Of a stretch of 57,029 bases of DNA, positions 34,312-43,691 are shown one piece after another (position 1 is the first letter of the stretch; each line of letters begins with the position of its first letter). Source of the stretch: Nitrospira sp. (GTDB lineage Bacteria > Nitrospirota > Nitrospiria > Nitrospirales > Nitrospiraceae); the NCBI GenBank assembly GCA_020697375.1, contig JAJFBJ010000013.1, forward strand, positions 1 through 57,029, in the 5' to 3' direction. A program made the translations under genes and the position numbers. Under the pieces are notes generated by a model that saw only the letters and a list, made by a program, of their open reading frames with translations, searched no databases and was not told where the DNA came from.

Positions 34312-34944
34312 CTATCGGTCTGCGATGGGAAGCAGCCGATTAAACTCACCCGCGATTCCTTTAATACTCAGTTCCTTCCGGACAAAGAGCCGGGCCCGAT
34401 GCAACCGGGACTTCACCGCGCGTTCGTTCAGGCCGACAATGCTTCCGACTTCTTTGGCGCTCAATCCTTCCATGTCGCGAAGCACCAACACCATGCGGTA
34501 TTTGCGCGGAAGTTTTTCGATGGCGTGGTCTAGAATCTGGCGCAGCTCCTTGTTTTCCAGTGCTTCCTGAGGGCTGAGGCCCTCCATGGGGACCTGCAAA
34601 CTGTACTCCCCCTCCGAGGTGGGTACGAACTCTTCCAGAGACAATTCGCGATCCGGCTCTCCTTTCCGCTTACGGCGCATGCGCAGGCAGGCGTGGGAAG
34701 CAATGGCGTAGAGCCAGGTCGACACCCGCGCGTCTCCGCGAAACCGGTCGTAGGCGCGGTAGGCATTGAGAAATGTTTCCTGGACCACATCTTTTGCCGC
34801 TTCAGTCTCGCCGCAGAGGCGGTAGGCGAACCGGTAAATGACATCGACGTGGTCGCGATACAGTTGATCGAATGTGGGAGATGTGGATGCCGGCGAAGCC
34901 GGATTGTCTTCATTCTTCGGCCGGCTTTTCTCAGATGATGCCAT
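34312..34944 (-). CDS. ECF-type RNA polymerase sigma factor
   Basis: A 210-residue sigma-70-family factor containing only regions 2 and 4. Region 2 runs from about 24 to 95 (FDQLYRDHVDVIYRFAYRLCG, AKDVVQETFLNAYRAYDRFRG, STWLYAIASHACLRMRRKRKG). Region 4 spans about 148-205 (ILDHAIEKLPRKYRMVLVLRDMEGLSAKEVGSIVGLNERAVKSRLHRAR) with the helix-turn-helix. Acidic sequence links the two. The N-terminal 23 residues are a variable Ser/Pro-rich extension. Target promoters are not determined; a natural candidate is its own operon with the anti-sigma factor and cytochrome c. Confidence 0.93.
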   Translation of the reverse strand: MASSEKSRPKNEDNPASPASTSPTFDQLYRDHVDVIYRFAYRLCGETEAAKDVVQETFLNAYRAYDRFRGDARVSTWLYAIASHACLRMRRKRKGEPDRELSLEEFVPTSEGEYSLQVPMEGLSPQEALENKELRQILDHAIEKLPRKYRMVLVLRDMEGLSAKEVGSIVGLNERAVKSRLHRARLFVRKELSIKGIAGEFNRLLPIADR

Positions 34945-35013
34945 ATGGAGGGGCGAGTCTACGGAGGGTCCGCCACCCTGTCAAGCAAGGGCTCGGTGGC
35001 GACCGGAGTGGCG

Positions 35014-36087
35014 CTAGTTGACCAGCCGGACATCGACGAGGGTTCCCTGTTGGTCGAGTTCCACCGTAACCGGCATGCCTTCCTTGAGCGAAGCGAGGGC
35101 CGCGGGCCTGTGAGTCAGGGACACGGACTGCTCTCCTTCCGCGGTCTGCATGATCAGCCTATCTGGTTTCCCCGAGGAATAGGTCAGCGGGCCCGATAGG
35201 AACCGGCGCGACGGAGTCGCGACGCCGTTCTGGTACAGATCGATGGCTACATGCCGCTCATGGACCCACACCGACATCTCCTGTCCCACCTTGGCATTCC
35301 GTACGCCGGCTTTTCCGCTCACCGTGACGATGCCGAGGGGGGTTTTCAGAAACACATAGTTGGATTTCAATTTTGAAACCGTTCCGTTCAGCAGTAAATG
35401 CAGTTGCGACGACGTCCGTGGAATCTGGTTCACCTGGAGGTCGAATTGCACGTCATGCAGGCCGCGGATGACGCCGGATTTATCAACTTCGATGGTAAAT
35501 GGCTGGTGGTCGGGGCGTCCGGCAATTTTGGCTGCGAATGCACCGAGCATAAATGATTGCTGTTCCTCCGGCGTCCAAAACGTCAGGGATGTTTTCTCCG
35601 GCGACGTAAAGTTCGGCATGCCGGTGATGTAGCGGTGGACCAGAGCACCGGTTCCCTTTTCGCGGATGTCGATGACGGTGGTCGATCCATGGATCCAGAG
35701 CGTGATTGTTTGTGAGCCCCTGATGTCCCGGAGGGTTGTTTTGGAGCTGAGGGACAAGGGTCCGATCGGCGTTTGAAGGAATACAATGCCTGGTTTGGAT
35801 CTCCAGATCGTACCGGAGACTCGCGCCGAAGGGGAGATGGGGGCGGCGGCCGGTTCTGCAACTTCCGGTGGAACCGGTTCACTGAGTTCGGGGACCGGAG
35901 CCGGCTCTTCGACAGCGGATGGAGCCGATTCACTCGGTTCCATCGTGGGAAGGGGTTCAGGAACCGGCGCGGTGGTTTCGCCTCGAACTTGGGATGCCAG
36001 AAACGCCACGGATAAAAAAGTGCTCAGGACTATCGACAGAAGAGAGATGCGACGAGACGCGACCTTAGGATTGATCATATTGTTCAT
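35014..36087 (-). CDS. exported protein with internal duplication and Pro/Glu-rich linker
   Basis: A 357-residue protein with a signal peptide (ISLLSIVLSTFLSVAFLASQVRG). A Pro/Glu/Ser/Ala-rich linker (about 38-88) leads into two similar halves: SGTIWRSKPGIVFLQTPIGPLSLSS and NGTVSKLKSNYVFLKTPLGIVTVSG, each followed by a conserved W-I/V-H segment and a R-x-I/L-x-G end. The repeats suggest a duplicated beta-rich domain, possibly a peptidoglycan-, polymer- or ligand-binding element in the periplasm; no family is recognised. It is isolated, about 70 bp upstream of the sigma factor gene on the same strand. Confidence 0.72.
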   Translation of the reverse strand: MNNMINPKVASRRISLLSIVLSTFLSVAFLASQVRGETTAPVPEPLPTMEPSESAPSAVEEPAPVPELSEPVPPEVAEPAAAPISPSARVSGTIWRSKPGIVFLQTPIGPLSLSSKTTLRDIRGSQTITLWIHGSTTVIDIREKGTGALVHRYITGMPNFTSPEKTSLTFWTPEEQQSFMLGAFAAKIAGRPDHQPFTIEVDKSGVIRGLHDVQFDLQVNQIPRTSSQLHLLLNGTVSKLKSNYVFLKTPLGIVTVSGKAGVRNAKVGQEMSVWVHERHVAIDLYQNGVATPSRRFLSGPLTYSSGKPDRLIMQTAEGEQSVSLTHRPAALASLKEGMPVTVELDQQGTLVDVRLVN

Positions 36088-36344
36088 TGAACCATGGTAA
36101 ATGATGATAGGAAGTGCGTTCTGACGATTGGCTGAAGACCAGCCCGTTCTAGAAAAATCCGTTCATGCCAGGCCAAGTGGCATGCAGCATATCATGTGCG
36201 AATAACATGCTGATCGGGATGAGTCAAGTTGAAAGGCCTTCTATGAGCAGGTGACTGATCCGAGAGAGCAGGGACGCGATCGGGTACGACGATGGAACTT
36301 CCTGGCGGCGCTGGAGCATCAGGCAATGCGCGGCTGTCGGCGCC

Positions 36345-37721
36345 TCATTTTTTACGGATCAGCAGGCGAAGCGGCGTACCTGAAAAACGATATTCCTTCC
36401 GAATTTGGTTTTCGAGAAAACGAAGATAGGCCGGTGTCATATCCTCCGGATGTCCCACAAAAAGAGCAAAGGCAGGCGGGCGCGTCGCGACCTGGGTCAC
36501 AAAAGCCGACTTGCTTGCTTTGGCCGGTTTTCCTTTCCGGGCCGGCAAGGGATGCTCTTCAAGCAATGATTGAAAGAATTGATTCAGCGCGCCGGTCGGA
36601 ACCCGTTTGCAAAACGAGAAGTAGACTTGGTCGATCAGTGCAAACAAACCGCGGAGAAAGTCCGGCTCCAAGGCGGAGATGAACAGCACCGGCGCCCAGG
36701 CAAGGAACGGAAAGCGGCGTTCTAAGGTCTGCTTGTAGGCCTCTCGCGCATGCAGGTCGTCGGTCTTCAAGTCCCACTTGTTCACCACAAGAATGCACGC
36801 GCGGCCCTGCTTGAGGACGAGACCCGCAATTTTGGTGTCCTGTTCAGTGACGCCTTCTTCTGCATCGAGGAGAAGGACCGCGACGTCCGAACGGCCGATG
36901 GCGCGCAATGACCGGGCGACGCTGTAGCCTTCGATGCCGCGCTCGACACGGCCCCTCCGGCGAATGCCCGCCGTATCGGTCAGCACATACTGCCGATCTT
37001 TGAAGGTGGCCATGGAGTCCACCGGGTCGCGGGTCGTTCCCGGCACATCGCTCACGACGACGCGCGCTTCGCCAAGCACCGAGTTGACCAACGTCGATTT
37101 GCCGACATTCGGGCGACCGACGATGGCGATGCGCGGCGTGTCGGTCGGCTGTTCCGCGTCGGGCAAGTCGGCCATGTGTGAAAACAGGTCATCCAGCAAT
37201 TCGGCGACGCCGATGCCATGTTCGGCGGACAGGGGATAAAGATTGTCTTGTCCCAGACTATAAAAATCGGCGACGAGCGGATCGGCTTTCGGCGTATCGA
37301 TTTTATTGATGACATAAAAGACGGGCTTGTCTGTCGTGCGTAGCATCTGCACGACCTCTTCATCGGGCGGAGTGAGCCCAGCCCGGCCGTCAAGGACGAG
37401 GACCAGGATGTCCGCTTCGGCGATGGCGAGTTGGGATTGTTGCCGGATCATGGCCAGCATGCCTTCATGGGCCGTCGGATCGAGGCCGCCGGTATCAACC
37501 AGGCGGAAACGGCGATTGCGATACATTGTATCGGCGTAGTTGCGATCCCTGGTCACCCCCGGCACATCGTCGACAATCGCGGCGCGCGTGCCGAGAATGC
37601 GGTTGAACAGCGTCGACTTGCCGACGTTGGGCCGCCCGATCACCGCGATAATAGGCAGGCGGGCGCCCTCAGGGGTAAACAACGGGGCGACTGGGCCTTG
37701 TGTTGGTTTTGTTCGCGGCAT
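36345..37721 (-). CDS. der: ribosome biogenesis GTPase Der (EngA)
   Basis: A tandem-GTPase protein needed for 50S ribosome maturation. GTPase domain 1 carries GRPNVGKST (29-37), DTGG and NKID; domain 2 has a second GRPNVGKSTLVNS, DTAGIRRRG and NKWD. Both are followed by the KH-like C-terminal domain ending RLLIRKK. From ATG 37721 it is 458 residues. Upstream in-frame starts (ATG 37748, GTG 37766) would add up to 15 residues, and I see no strong RBS deciding among them. It is divergent from the HAD hydrolase gene, only about 85 bp away. Confidence 0.95.
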   Translation of the reverse strand: MPRTKPTQGPVAPLFTPEGARLPIIAVIGRPNVGKSTLFNRILGTRAAIVDDVPGVTRDRNYADTMYRNRRFRLVDTGGLDPTAHEGMLAMIRQQSQLAIAEADILVLVLDGRAGLTPPDEEVVQMLRTTDKPVFYVINKIDTPKADPLVADFYSLGQDNLYPLSAEHGIGVAELLDDLFSHMADLPDAEQPTDTPRIAIVGRPNVGKSTLVNSVLGEARVVVSDVPGTTRDPVDSMATFKDRQYVLTDTAGIRRRGRVERGIEGYSVARSLRAIGRSDVAVLLLDAEEGVTEQDTKIAGLVLKQGRACILVVNKWDLKTDDLHAREAYKQTLERRFPFLAWAPVLFISALEPDFLRGLFALIDQVYFSFCKRVPTGALNQFFQSLLEEHPLPARKGKPAKASKSAFVTQVATRPPAFALFVGHPEDMTPAYLRFLENQIRKEYRFSGTPLRLLIRKK

Positions 37722-37807
37722 GGCGTGATCCGTCTCGGACGGTACCATAGAAATTTCAGATAACACAATGTCTCGTCTTGCCCCGCGGTCTCCCGTATAC
37801 TGCCTTC

Positions 37808-38506
37808 ATGATACAAGACGATTCAGCGGCATCATTGCATGCGGTCGACTGGAATCAGATCGACGATGTGCTGCTCGACATGGACGGCACGTTGCTCGAT
37901 CGCCACTTCGACAATTTCTTTTTCGAGGAAGAACTGCCTCGGCGCTATGCGGTGAAACATGCATTGGCCTTTGATGAAGCCCGGGACCGATTGATGGCCA
38001 TGTACCGTTCCGTGGAGGGGGAGTTGGCCTGGACCGATTTGGATTATTGGACGAAGCAGGTGGAGATCGACGTGGTAGCGTTGCATAGGGAACTCGACCA
38101 CATGATCGGCTTTCTCCCCGACGCTGAGGAATTCCTGTTGTCGCTGCGCCGGTTGGGCAAGCGCGTGACGATCCTCACGAATGCGCACCGGTCCGGCGTG
38201 GAGGTGAAAACGGCCAAGACAGGGTTGGACCGGCAGGTCGATCGCATCGTCGATGCCTTCGAGGTGGGCTGGCTCAAGATGCGATCGGAATACTGGCCGA
38301 CCTGCCGGGCGTTGGTCGGATTCGATCTAGCGCGAGCGCTGTATATCGACGACGATGAGCAATGTCTGGCTGCGGCCGAACGGTTCGGAATCGGGCGGAT
38401 CTTTCATCGCTCAAAGTCGAGCTCTCGGGCCTCTGCCGTTCCCTCTGAGCGATTCGTGTCGATTGAGAGCTTCCGTGCGATCCTGCCCGGTCACGTTACT
38501 TCGTAG
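37808..38506 (+). CDS. HAD hydrolase, YrfG (GMP/IMP nucleotidase)-like
   Basis: A 232-residue HAD-superfamily hydrolase. Motif I is LLDMDGTLLD (nucleophile Asp), motif II contains the Thr of TILTNAH, and the C-terminal acidic motif is YIDDDEQCLAAA. Its N-terminal region (VDWNQIDDVLLDMDGTLLD, DNFFFEEELPRRYA) and LKMRSEYWP are features of the YrfG family of 5'-nucleotidases acting on GMP/IMP. The physiological substrate here is inferred only. ATG 37808 follows the typical register (MIQDDSAASL); an earlier in-frame start would overlap the der promoter. Confidence 0.8.
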   Translation: MIQDDSAASLHAVDWNQIDDVLLDMDGTLLDRHFDNFFFEEELPRRYAVKHALAFDEARDRLMAMYRSVEGELAWTDLDYWTKQVEIDVVALHRELDHMIGFLPDAEEFLLSLRRLGKRVTILTNAHRSGVEVKTAKTGLDRQVDRIVDAFEVGWLKMRSEYWPTCRALVGFDLARALYIDDDEQCLAAAERFGIGRIFHRSKSSSRASAVPSERFVSIESFRAILPGHVTS

Positions 38507-38683
38507 CCGGCTCGCGGTCACAAACGGTTTCTCAATGAAGCCGTCCCAGGCTTGGGCAAGAACCGTCGACGGCACATTTCCCCTCTACATCTCCGGACAA
38601 GAAGAGGATGCGAAGATCCGACTCTCAAAGCGTGGAGCGTCGGTAACGGAAGCGCGAACCATTTAATCTGGATCAGGCCGGAT

Positions 38684-39328
38684 TTAAGGCTTGAATCGCA
38701 AATGATCCTGTCCATCGGAGACGGCAAGGCCGCGGTACATTTCTCCGCCGATGCGTGGAACGCCCGGGAGAGCATATCGATCCAATTGCTCCGGCCGCAG
38801 ACCGGCCTGAATCACCAATTGATCGATGCGCCGGTTGAGATTGCAGCCGCAGGCGAATAGGTTCTGCAGCGGATTGAGACGATCCTGCCACCTGGCGATC
38901 GCGGGATCGTCGCTGCGGCCATGCTCGAGGAAGAGCAGGCGGCCCTCCGGTTTCAGGACTCGCCGCACTTCACGCAATGCCCGGACCGGATCGGCGATGG
39001 TGCAGAGCGTGAATGTGCTCACCGCGCAGTCGAACAGGGCGTCGTCATAGGGCAATCGTTCCGCCGCCATTTGCTGAATGTGGACAGGAAACGAGACCTG
39101 TTCCGTTCGGCAGACCACCCGGTCGGGCAACAGCGCTGCAGGATCGATCGTATGCAGAGCGGTGACTGTGCTGGGATAGTGCGGCAGGTTCAGCCCTGTA
39201 CCGAAGCCGATCTCCAGGACCATCCCTTTCACCGGCGCGAGCAGCCGTTGACGTTCGGTTTGGAACCGTTCGCCACGAAGCACCCAATCCATGAGTCGCG
39301 GGAAGATGTAGTCTGCATAGAAGCTCAT
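38684..39328 (-). CDS. class I SAM-dependent methyltransferase
   Basis: A 214-residue Rossmann-fold methyltransferase. SAM-binding motif I is VLEIGFGTGLNLPHY (about 37-51), with the acidic motif II after LHTID and post-motif segments DALFDCAVSTFTLCTIADPVRALREVRRVLKPEGRLLFLEH. This is UbiE/Methyltransf_11 style. The C-terminal half (PLQNLFACGCNLNRRIDQLV) has a Cys-rich loop. Substrate unknown; nearby genes give no clue. Alone on the minus strand between the HAD hydrolase and the outer-membrane barrel. Confidence 0.9.
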   Translation of the reverse strand: MSFYADYIFPRLMDWVLRGERFQTERQRLLAPVKGMVLEIGFGTGLNLPHYPSTVTALHTIDPAALLPDRVVCRTEQVSFPVHIQQMAAERLPYDDALFDCAVSTFTLCTIADPVRALREVRRVLKPEGRLLFLEHGRSDDPAIARWQDRLNPLQNLFACGCNLNRRIDQLVIQAGLRPEQLDRYALPGVPRIGGEMYRGLAVSDGQDHLRFKP

Positions 39329-39655
39329 CGGTCACCCTGACGTAAAGCAATCACAGCCGTCACGCTTCTCGCCACGACACAGGCCGCTATTTGAATAACC
39401 CACCCGTCCTTCCCGACTCAAGTGCCTCGCCCTGGTTCCGGATGCTCTGATTTGTGGTTCATAAAAAAAGCCGCCAATCCATGGACCCTGTGCGAACAGC
39501 TCGCAATTGTAATTCAAGAATAAATTGGTGCTTGAGACTGTTCAGTGGATACTGAGGTCTTGCAAGCGCTGCGATTATTAGGGAGGCGATTTATAACGGA
39601 ACGGTTTCTCTCGCTAGTCGCTTTACTTACTTCATTCACTTTCATGGAGGGCATT

Positions 39656-40312
39656 ATGGAAAAACGGGCGAAGCAGGGTTTCTGGTTCCTCGCGCTGAGT
39701 ATTTTCTTGCTTGCGAAGGCCCCGGTTCATGCGGAAATGTACGTGGCTGGTCAAGTAGGCGTGACGCTGCCCCATAACCTCAACAACGTCGAGTGGAGTG
39801 CAGGAGGAGTAACATTAGGGGGCAATGATCTCTCGTTGCACAATTCCGTGATGTACGGGGCCAAGTTGGGGTACTACTTTGATTCGGTCAATTGGCTGGG
39901 CTTGGAAACCGAAGTCTTCAATACCACACCTAACGTTAAGCAGCAAAATTGGACGATAGCGGGCGTTAATCTTGGGACCGCTCCGGGCCTAGATTTGCGT
40001 GTTTTGACCTGGGCTCCCGTGAACATCGTGATCCGATATCAAGCAGGGGAGTTTGAGCCTTACGCCGGAGTAGGGTTAGGGCTGTTCTTCACCCGCTTTT
40101 CGCAGGGCGGCTCTTCGAGCTCTAGCACAGACGTCGGCGTTAACACGCAGGTCGGGCTACGGTATCGAGTGACTTCCAATCTGGCGTTTTTTGGAGAATG
40201 GAAGTTCAATCACGCCGATATCAGTCACGATAATTTCCTCGCGACAGGGTTAAAGGCATCGGCATATTACAACGCGCACAATCTCGTGTTCGGCGTTGGG
40301 TACCACTTTTAA
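39656..40312 (+). CDS. outer-membrane beta-barrel protein
   Basis: A 218-residue protein. GGAGG five bases before ATG 39656 settles the start, giving a signal peptide MEKRAKQGFWFLALSIFLLAKAPVHA. The mature part shows amphipathic strands and loops typical of an eight-stranded OmpA/OprF-like barrel: MYVAGQVGVTLPHNL, VMYGAKLGYYFDS, WLGLETEVFN, YAGVGLGLFFTRF, VGLRYRVTSNLAFFGEWKF, and a final LVFGVGYHF ending in Phe, the BAM-recognition pattern. Ligand or function unknown. The 327 bp before it shows no gene. It stands alone, 231 bp before leuS. Confidence 0.85.
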   Translation: MEKRAKQGFWFLALSIFLLAKAPVHAEMYVAGQVGVTLPHNLNNVEWSAGGVTLGGNDLSLHNSVMYGAKLGYYFDSVNWLGLETEVFNTTPNVKQQNWTIAGVNLGTAPGLDLRVLTWAPVNIVIRYQAGEFEPYAGVGLGLFFTRFSQGGSSSSSTDVGVNTQVGLRYRVTSNLAFFGEWKFNHADISHDNFLATGLKASAYYNAHNLVFGVGYHF

Positions 40313-40543
40313 TTGACTTCATCGAGCTGGTGAGTTGAGCCTGGCCCGATTGCGTGGTCAACTTTCATCCGATGGAAGGTGGCCGCTCGTTTCCCTGCAG
40401 TCCCTCTCCTTGTTGGGCTTTCCTGTCTGTGTTAGATTCGCTGATTGCAAATTAGGCCGGTAACGGTCAGCTATCAGGGATCAATCGTTTGTAAGAACAA
40501 ACTGAGTGCTGACGGCTGAGATTTCCCTCTTCCCGCGCATATC

Positions 40544-42979
40544 ATGAGCAACACCTACGATCACCTCGTCCTGGAGCAGAAGTGGCAGGCCTATTGGGAG
40601 ACACAGCGTCCGTTTCGGGCAATGGACGATCCCTCGAAGCCGAAGTTCTACTGCCTCGACATGTTTCCCTATCCCTCCGGATCAGGCCTGCATGTCGGAC
40701 ATCTGGAAGGCTATACCGCCACAGACATCGTATCCCGCTATAAGCGGATGCGCGGCTTTAACGTGCTGCATCCCATGGGCTGGGACGCCTTCGGACTTCC
40801 CGCCGAGCAATACGCCGTGAAAACGGGCGTGCATCCGACCATCACCACGGCGCAAAATATTGCGACCTTCAAGCGGCAGATGAAGCGAGCCGGTCTGTCC
40901 TACGACTGGGATCGCGAACTCAGTACCACTGATCAGAGGTATTATCGCTGGACGCAATGGATTTTCCTCAAGCTATTCGAGCGGGGCCTGGCCTATGTGG
41001 CCGAAGTTCCGGTCAATTGGTGCCCGGCGTTGGCCACGGTATTGGCGAACGAAGAAATCGTGGATGGGAAAAGCGAAGTCGGCGGATTCGACGTCATTCG
41101 CAAGCCGATGCGGCAATGGATGTTGAAAATCACGGCCTATGCGGAGCGGTTGCTCGACGACTTGAAATTAGTCGAATGGCCGACCAGCACGTTGGAGATG
41201 CAAAAGAATTGGATCGGCCGGTCGATCGGAGCCGAGGTGGACTTTGCCCTGTCCGACGTCACCGGAAATCTTCGCGTCTTCACCACTCGTCCCGATACGC
41301 TCTTCGGCGCGACTTACATGGTCCTGGCGCCGGAACATCCCCTCGTAGAGGTGGTCATGACTCCGTCGCAGCGGACGCAGGTCGTGGAATATCGCGATGC
41401 GGCCGCTCGGAAGAGCGATCTCCAGCGCCAGGAATTGGATAAGGTCAAGACCGGCGTCTTCACGGGCGGCTATGCCGTCAACCCTGTGAACCAAGAGCGC
41501 CTGCCCATCTGGATTGCGGACTATGTGCTGATGAGCTATGGCACCGGAGCCATAATGGCGGTGCCTGCCCATGACGAACGCGATTGGGCCTTTGCCCGGC
41601 AGTACCACCTGCCGATCCGGGAAGTGATTCAGGGCGGACAGATTGAACAAGAGGCCTTCGTCGATACGGATAAAGGGCGTGTGATTCATTCCACCACGCC
41701 GGATGGGTCATTTTCGATCGATGGGTTGTTGCCTGACGAGGCCATTTCCAGGATCACGGACTGGCTCCAAACCAGGGGGAAGGGCAAGAAGACCATCAAC
41801 TACAAGCTCCGTGACTGGCTCTTTGCCAGACAGCGTTACTGGGGAGAGCCGTTTCCGATTATATGGGTCAATGGAGACCCACGGCCGTTGCCGGAAGAAC
41901 AGCTGCCGCTGCTGTTGCCCGAGACGAATAATTTCAAGCCTTCCGGGACCGGCGAAAGCCCCTTGGCCAATCTGAACGAATGGGTGGAAACCACTGACCC
42001 CGCGACCGGCGAACCGGCAAAGCGTGAGACCAATACGATGCCCCAATGGGCCGGATCCTGCTGGTACTACCTGCGGTTCATCGACCCGACCAATGACGGA
42101 GCGGTGGTCGCTCCGGCGAAGGAACGGTATTGGATGCCGGTCGATCTCTATATCGGCGGCAGCGAGCACGCGGTGTTGCATCTGCTCTATAGCCGTTTCT
42201 GGCATAAGGTGTTGTTCGATGCGGGAGTAGTCAGCACGCCGGAGCCCTTCAAGAAGCTGGTGCATCAAGGAATCGTGCTGGGAGAAGACAACCAGAAGAT
42301 GTCCAAGTCGCGCGGCAACGTCGTCAATCCGGACGAGATGATCGATCAATTCGGGGCCGATGCGGTGCGACTCTATGAAATGTTTATGGGACCGCTCGAA
42401 TCGATGAAGCCCTGGAGCAGCCGGGGCGTCGAAGGAATCACGCGATTCCTCGACCGGGTGTGGCGGCTGATGATCGCCGAAGACGGCAGGATAAGCCCGG
42501 CAGTCACGGAAGGGGAACCGTCTTCCGAACAACAGCGGCTGCTCCATTACACCATCAAGAAGGTGACCGACGACATCGAGGCATTGCGGTTCAACACGGC
42601 GATTTCACAGATGATGGTATTTACGAACGACATGACCAAACTGGAACAGCGGCCGCGGCGGTTGCTTGAACCGTTCGTCCTGTTGCTCTCGCCCTTTGCT
42701 CCGCATCTCAGCGAAGAGCTATGGGAACGCCTTGGGCAACGACCGAGTGCCGGACAACAATCCTGGCCGGAGTACGACCCTGCCTTGGTTGTCAGCGACC
42801 GGCTGACGATTCCGGTTCAGGTAAACGGAAAACTGCGCGGGAAATTGGTTATCGACGCGGGTCTCTCACGCGATCAACTGGAGCTCCTGGCCAGGAAAGA
42901 AGTTGGGGAATGGCTGCAGGGCAAGGAGCCGAAGAAGATTATTTATGTCGAAAAGAAATTGATCAACTTCGTGGTGTGA
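40544..42979 (+). CDS. leuS: leucyl-tRNA synthetase
   Basis: A class Ia aminoacyl-tRNA synthetase of 811 residues. The HIGH-type motif is HVGHLEGY (50-57), the editing (CP1) domain occupies about 220-410 ([20 protein letters not shown] with the editing Thr-rich peptide), and KMSKS is at 585-589. The WAG-type zinc/anticodon helix region and the C-terminal domain ending NFVV follow. It attaches leucine to tRNA-Leu in the cytoplasm. The length is slightly shorter than many bacterial LeuRS of about 860 residues. It heads the leuS-lptE-holA run. Confidence 0.97.
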   Translation: MSNTYDHLVLEQKWQAYWETQRPFRAMDDPSKPKFYCLDMFPYPSGSGLHVGHLEGYTATDIVSRYKRMRGFNVLHPMGWDAFGLPAEQYAVKTGVHPTITTAQNIATFKRQMKRAGLSYDWDRELSTTDQRYYRWTQWIFLKLFERGLAYVAEVPVNWCPALATVLANEEIVDGKSEVGGFDVIRKPMRQWMLKITAYAERLLDDLKLVEWPTSTLEMQKNWIGRSIGAEVDFALSDVTGNLRVFTTRPDTLFGATYMVLAPEHPLVEVVMTPSQRTQVVEYRDAAARKSDLQRQELDKVKTGVFTGGYAVNPVNQERLPIWIADYVLMSYGTGAIMAVPAHDERDWAFARQYHLPIREVIQGGQIEQEAFVDTDKGRVIHSTTPDGSFSIDGLLPDEAISRITDWLQTRGKGKKTINYKLRDWLFARQRYWGEPFPIIWVNGDPRPLPEEQLPLLLPETNNFKPSGTGESPLANLNEWVETTDPATGEPAKRETNTMPQWAGSCWYYLRFIDPTNDGAVVAPAKERYWMPVDLYIGGSEHAVLHLLYSRFWHKVLFDAGVVSTPEPFKKLVHQGIVLGEDNQKMSKSRGNVVNPDEMIDQFGADAVRLYEMFMGPLESMKPWSSRGVEGITRFLDRVWRLMIAEDGRISPAVTEGEPSSEQQRLLHYTIKKVTDDIEALRFNTAISQMMVFTNDMTKLEQRPRRLLEPFVLLLSPFAPHLSEELWERLGQRPSAGQQSWPEYDPALVVSDRLTIPVQVNGKLRGKLVIDAGLSRDQLELLARKEVGEWLQGKEPKKIIYVEKKLINFVV

Positions 42980-43013
42980 CGCCGTGTGCGAAGGAAAAGG
43001 TATAAAGGACAAA

Positions 43014-43670
43014 GTGAAAAGTGTGATACGAAGGATCTGTTTTTTACTTTTGCCTTTTTACTTTTGCCTTGCGGCGATGACCCTCGCCGCCTGCGGCTAT
43101 CAGTTTCGAGTGCAGGGCGCCGGTCCCACAATCGGCGGGGCGCCGGCCGAAGTGACCAAGCAGCCACAAACGCTCCGTCTGGCCATTCGCCCCATCTCCA
43201 ACAGCTCGTATGAGCCTAACTTTGAGTTCAAACTGGCCAATTACCTGCGCCGAGAATTTTCATCCGGCGCCGGTACGGAGATCGTCGGGCCCTCGGCCGC
43301 AGCCGACCTCATTTTGTCCGGACAGATCATGCAGATTTTGCTGCCGACCTTGAGCTTCGACCTGAACACGACCTTTGAAAGCCGGGTGGAAATGCTCGTC
43401 AGCGTGAGGATTGAGGATGTGAAAACCAAAAAGATGGTGTGGTCCCAGGTGTCCAAGGGAACCTCGGAATTTTTCGTGACACAAGATTTGCAATTCAATC
43501 GCGTGTTGCAAAACCGGGCGTTGGAGCAGGCGGGCCGTTTCATTGCGGAGGATTTGGCCGCGCGGTTCCTGCTGTTTCTGGATACCGGCGAATTGGAAAA
43601 GGCGCTGAAGCGACCGGTCAAATCGAATGTGAGTCAAATCGGCGCTGCACAGCCTGCGGCGGCGCAGTAA
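43014..43670 (+). CDS. lptE: LPS-assembly lipoprotein LptE
   Basis: A 218-residue outer-membrane lipoprotein that, with LptD, inserts lipopolysaccharide. The start chosen is GTG 43014, five bases after AAAGGA; an in-frame GTG at 42984 would add ten residues. The signal peptide runs to the lipobox LAAC (Cys27), directly followed by GYQFRVQG, the LptE/RlpB hallmark. The mature domain has LRLAIRPISNSSYEPNFEFKLANYLRREF, the alternating strand pattern of the family. The signal peptide is encoded by a 14-bp perfect tandem repeat whose length is not a multiple of three. The gene sits 34 bp after leuS and 21 bp before holA. Confidence 0.88.
   Translation: MKSVIRRICFLLLPFYFCLAAMTLAACGYQFRVQGAGPTIGGAPAEVTKQPQTLRLAIRPISNSSYEPNFEFKLANYLRREFSSGAGTEIVGPSAAADLILSGQIMQILLPTLSFDLNTTFESRVEMLVSVRIEDVKTKKMVWSQVSKGTSEFFVTQDLQFNRVLQNRALEQAGRFIAEDLAARFLLFLDTGELEKALKRPVKSNVSQIGAAQPAAAQ
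43041..43068 (+). repeat. perfect 14-bp tandem repeat in the lptE signal-peptide code
   Basis: TTTTTACTTTTGCC occurs twice end to end at 43041-43054 and 43055-43068. The 14-bp unit is out of phase with codons, so loss or gain of one copy would frameshift lptE within its signal peptide. The observed two-copy state keeps the gene open. Confidence 0.9.
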
Positions 43671-43691
43671 CCTCAGGGCGAGTCTTTACGA

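Noticed and set aside
39450..39480. A-run that could be a minus-strand terminator U-tract
   Set aside because: No stem of adequate length precedes it on the minus strand.
41708..42547. 279-residue minus-strand ORF opposite leuS
   Set aside because: Antisense shadow of the synthetase.
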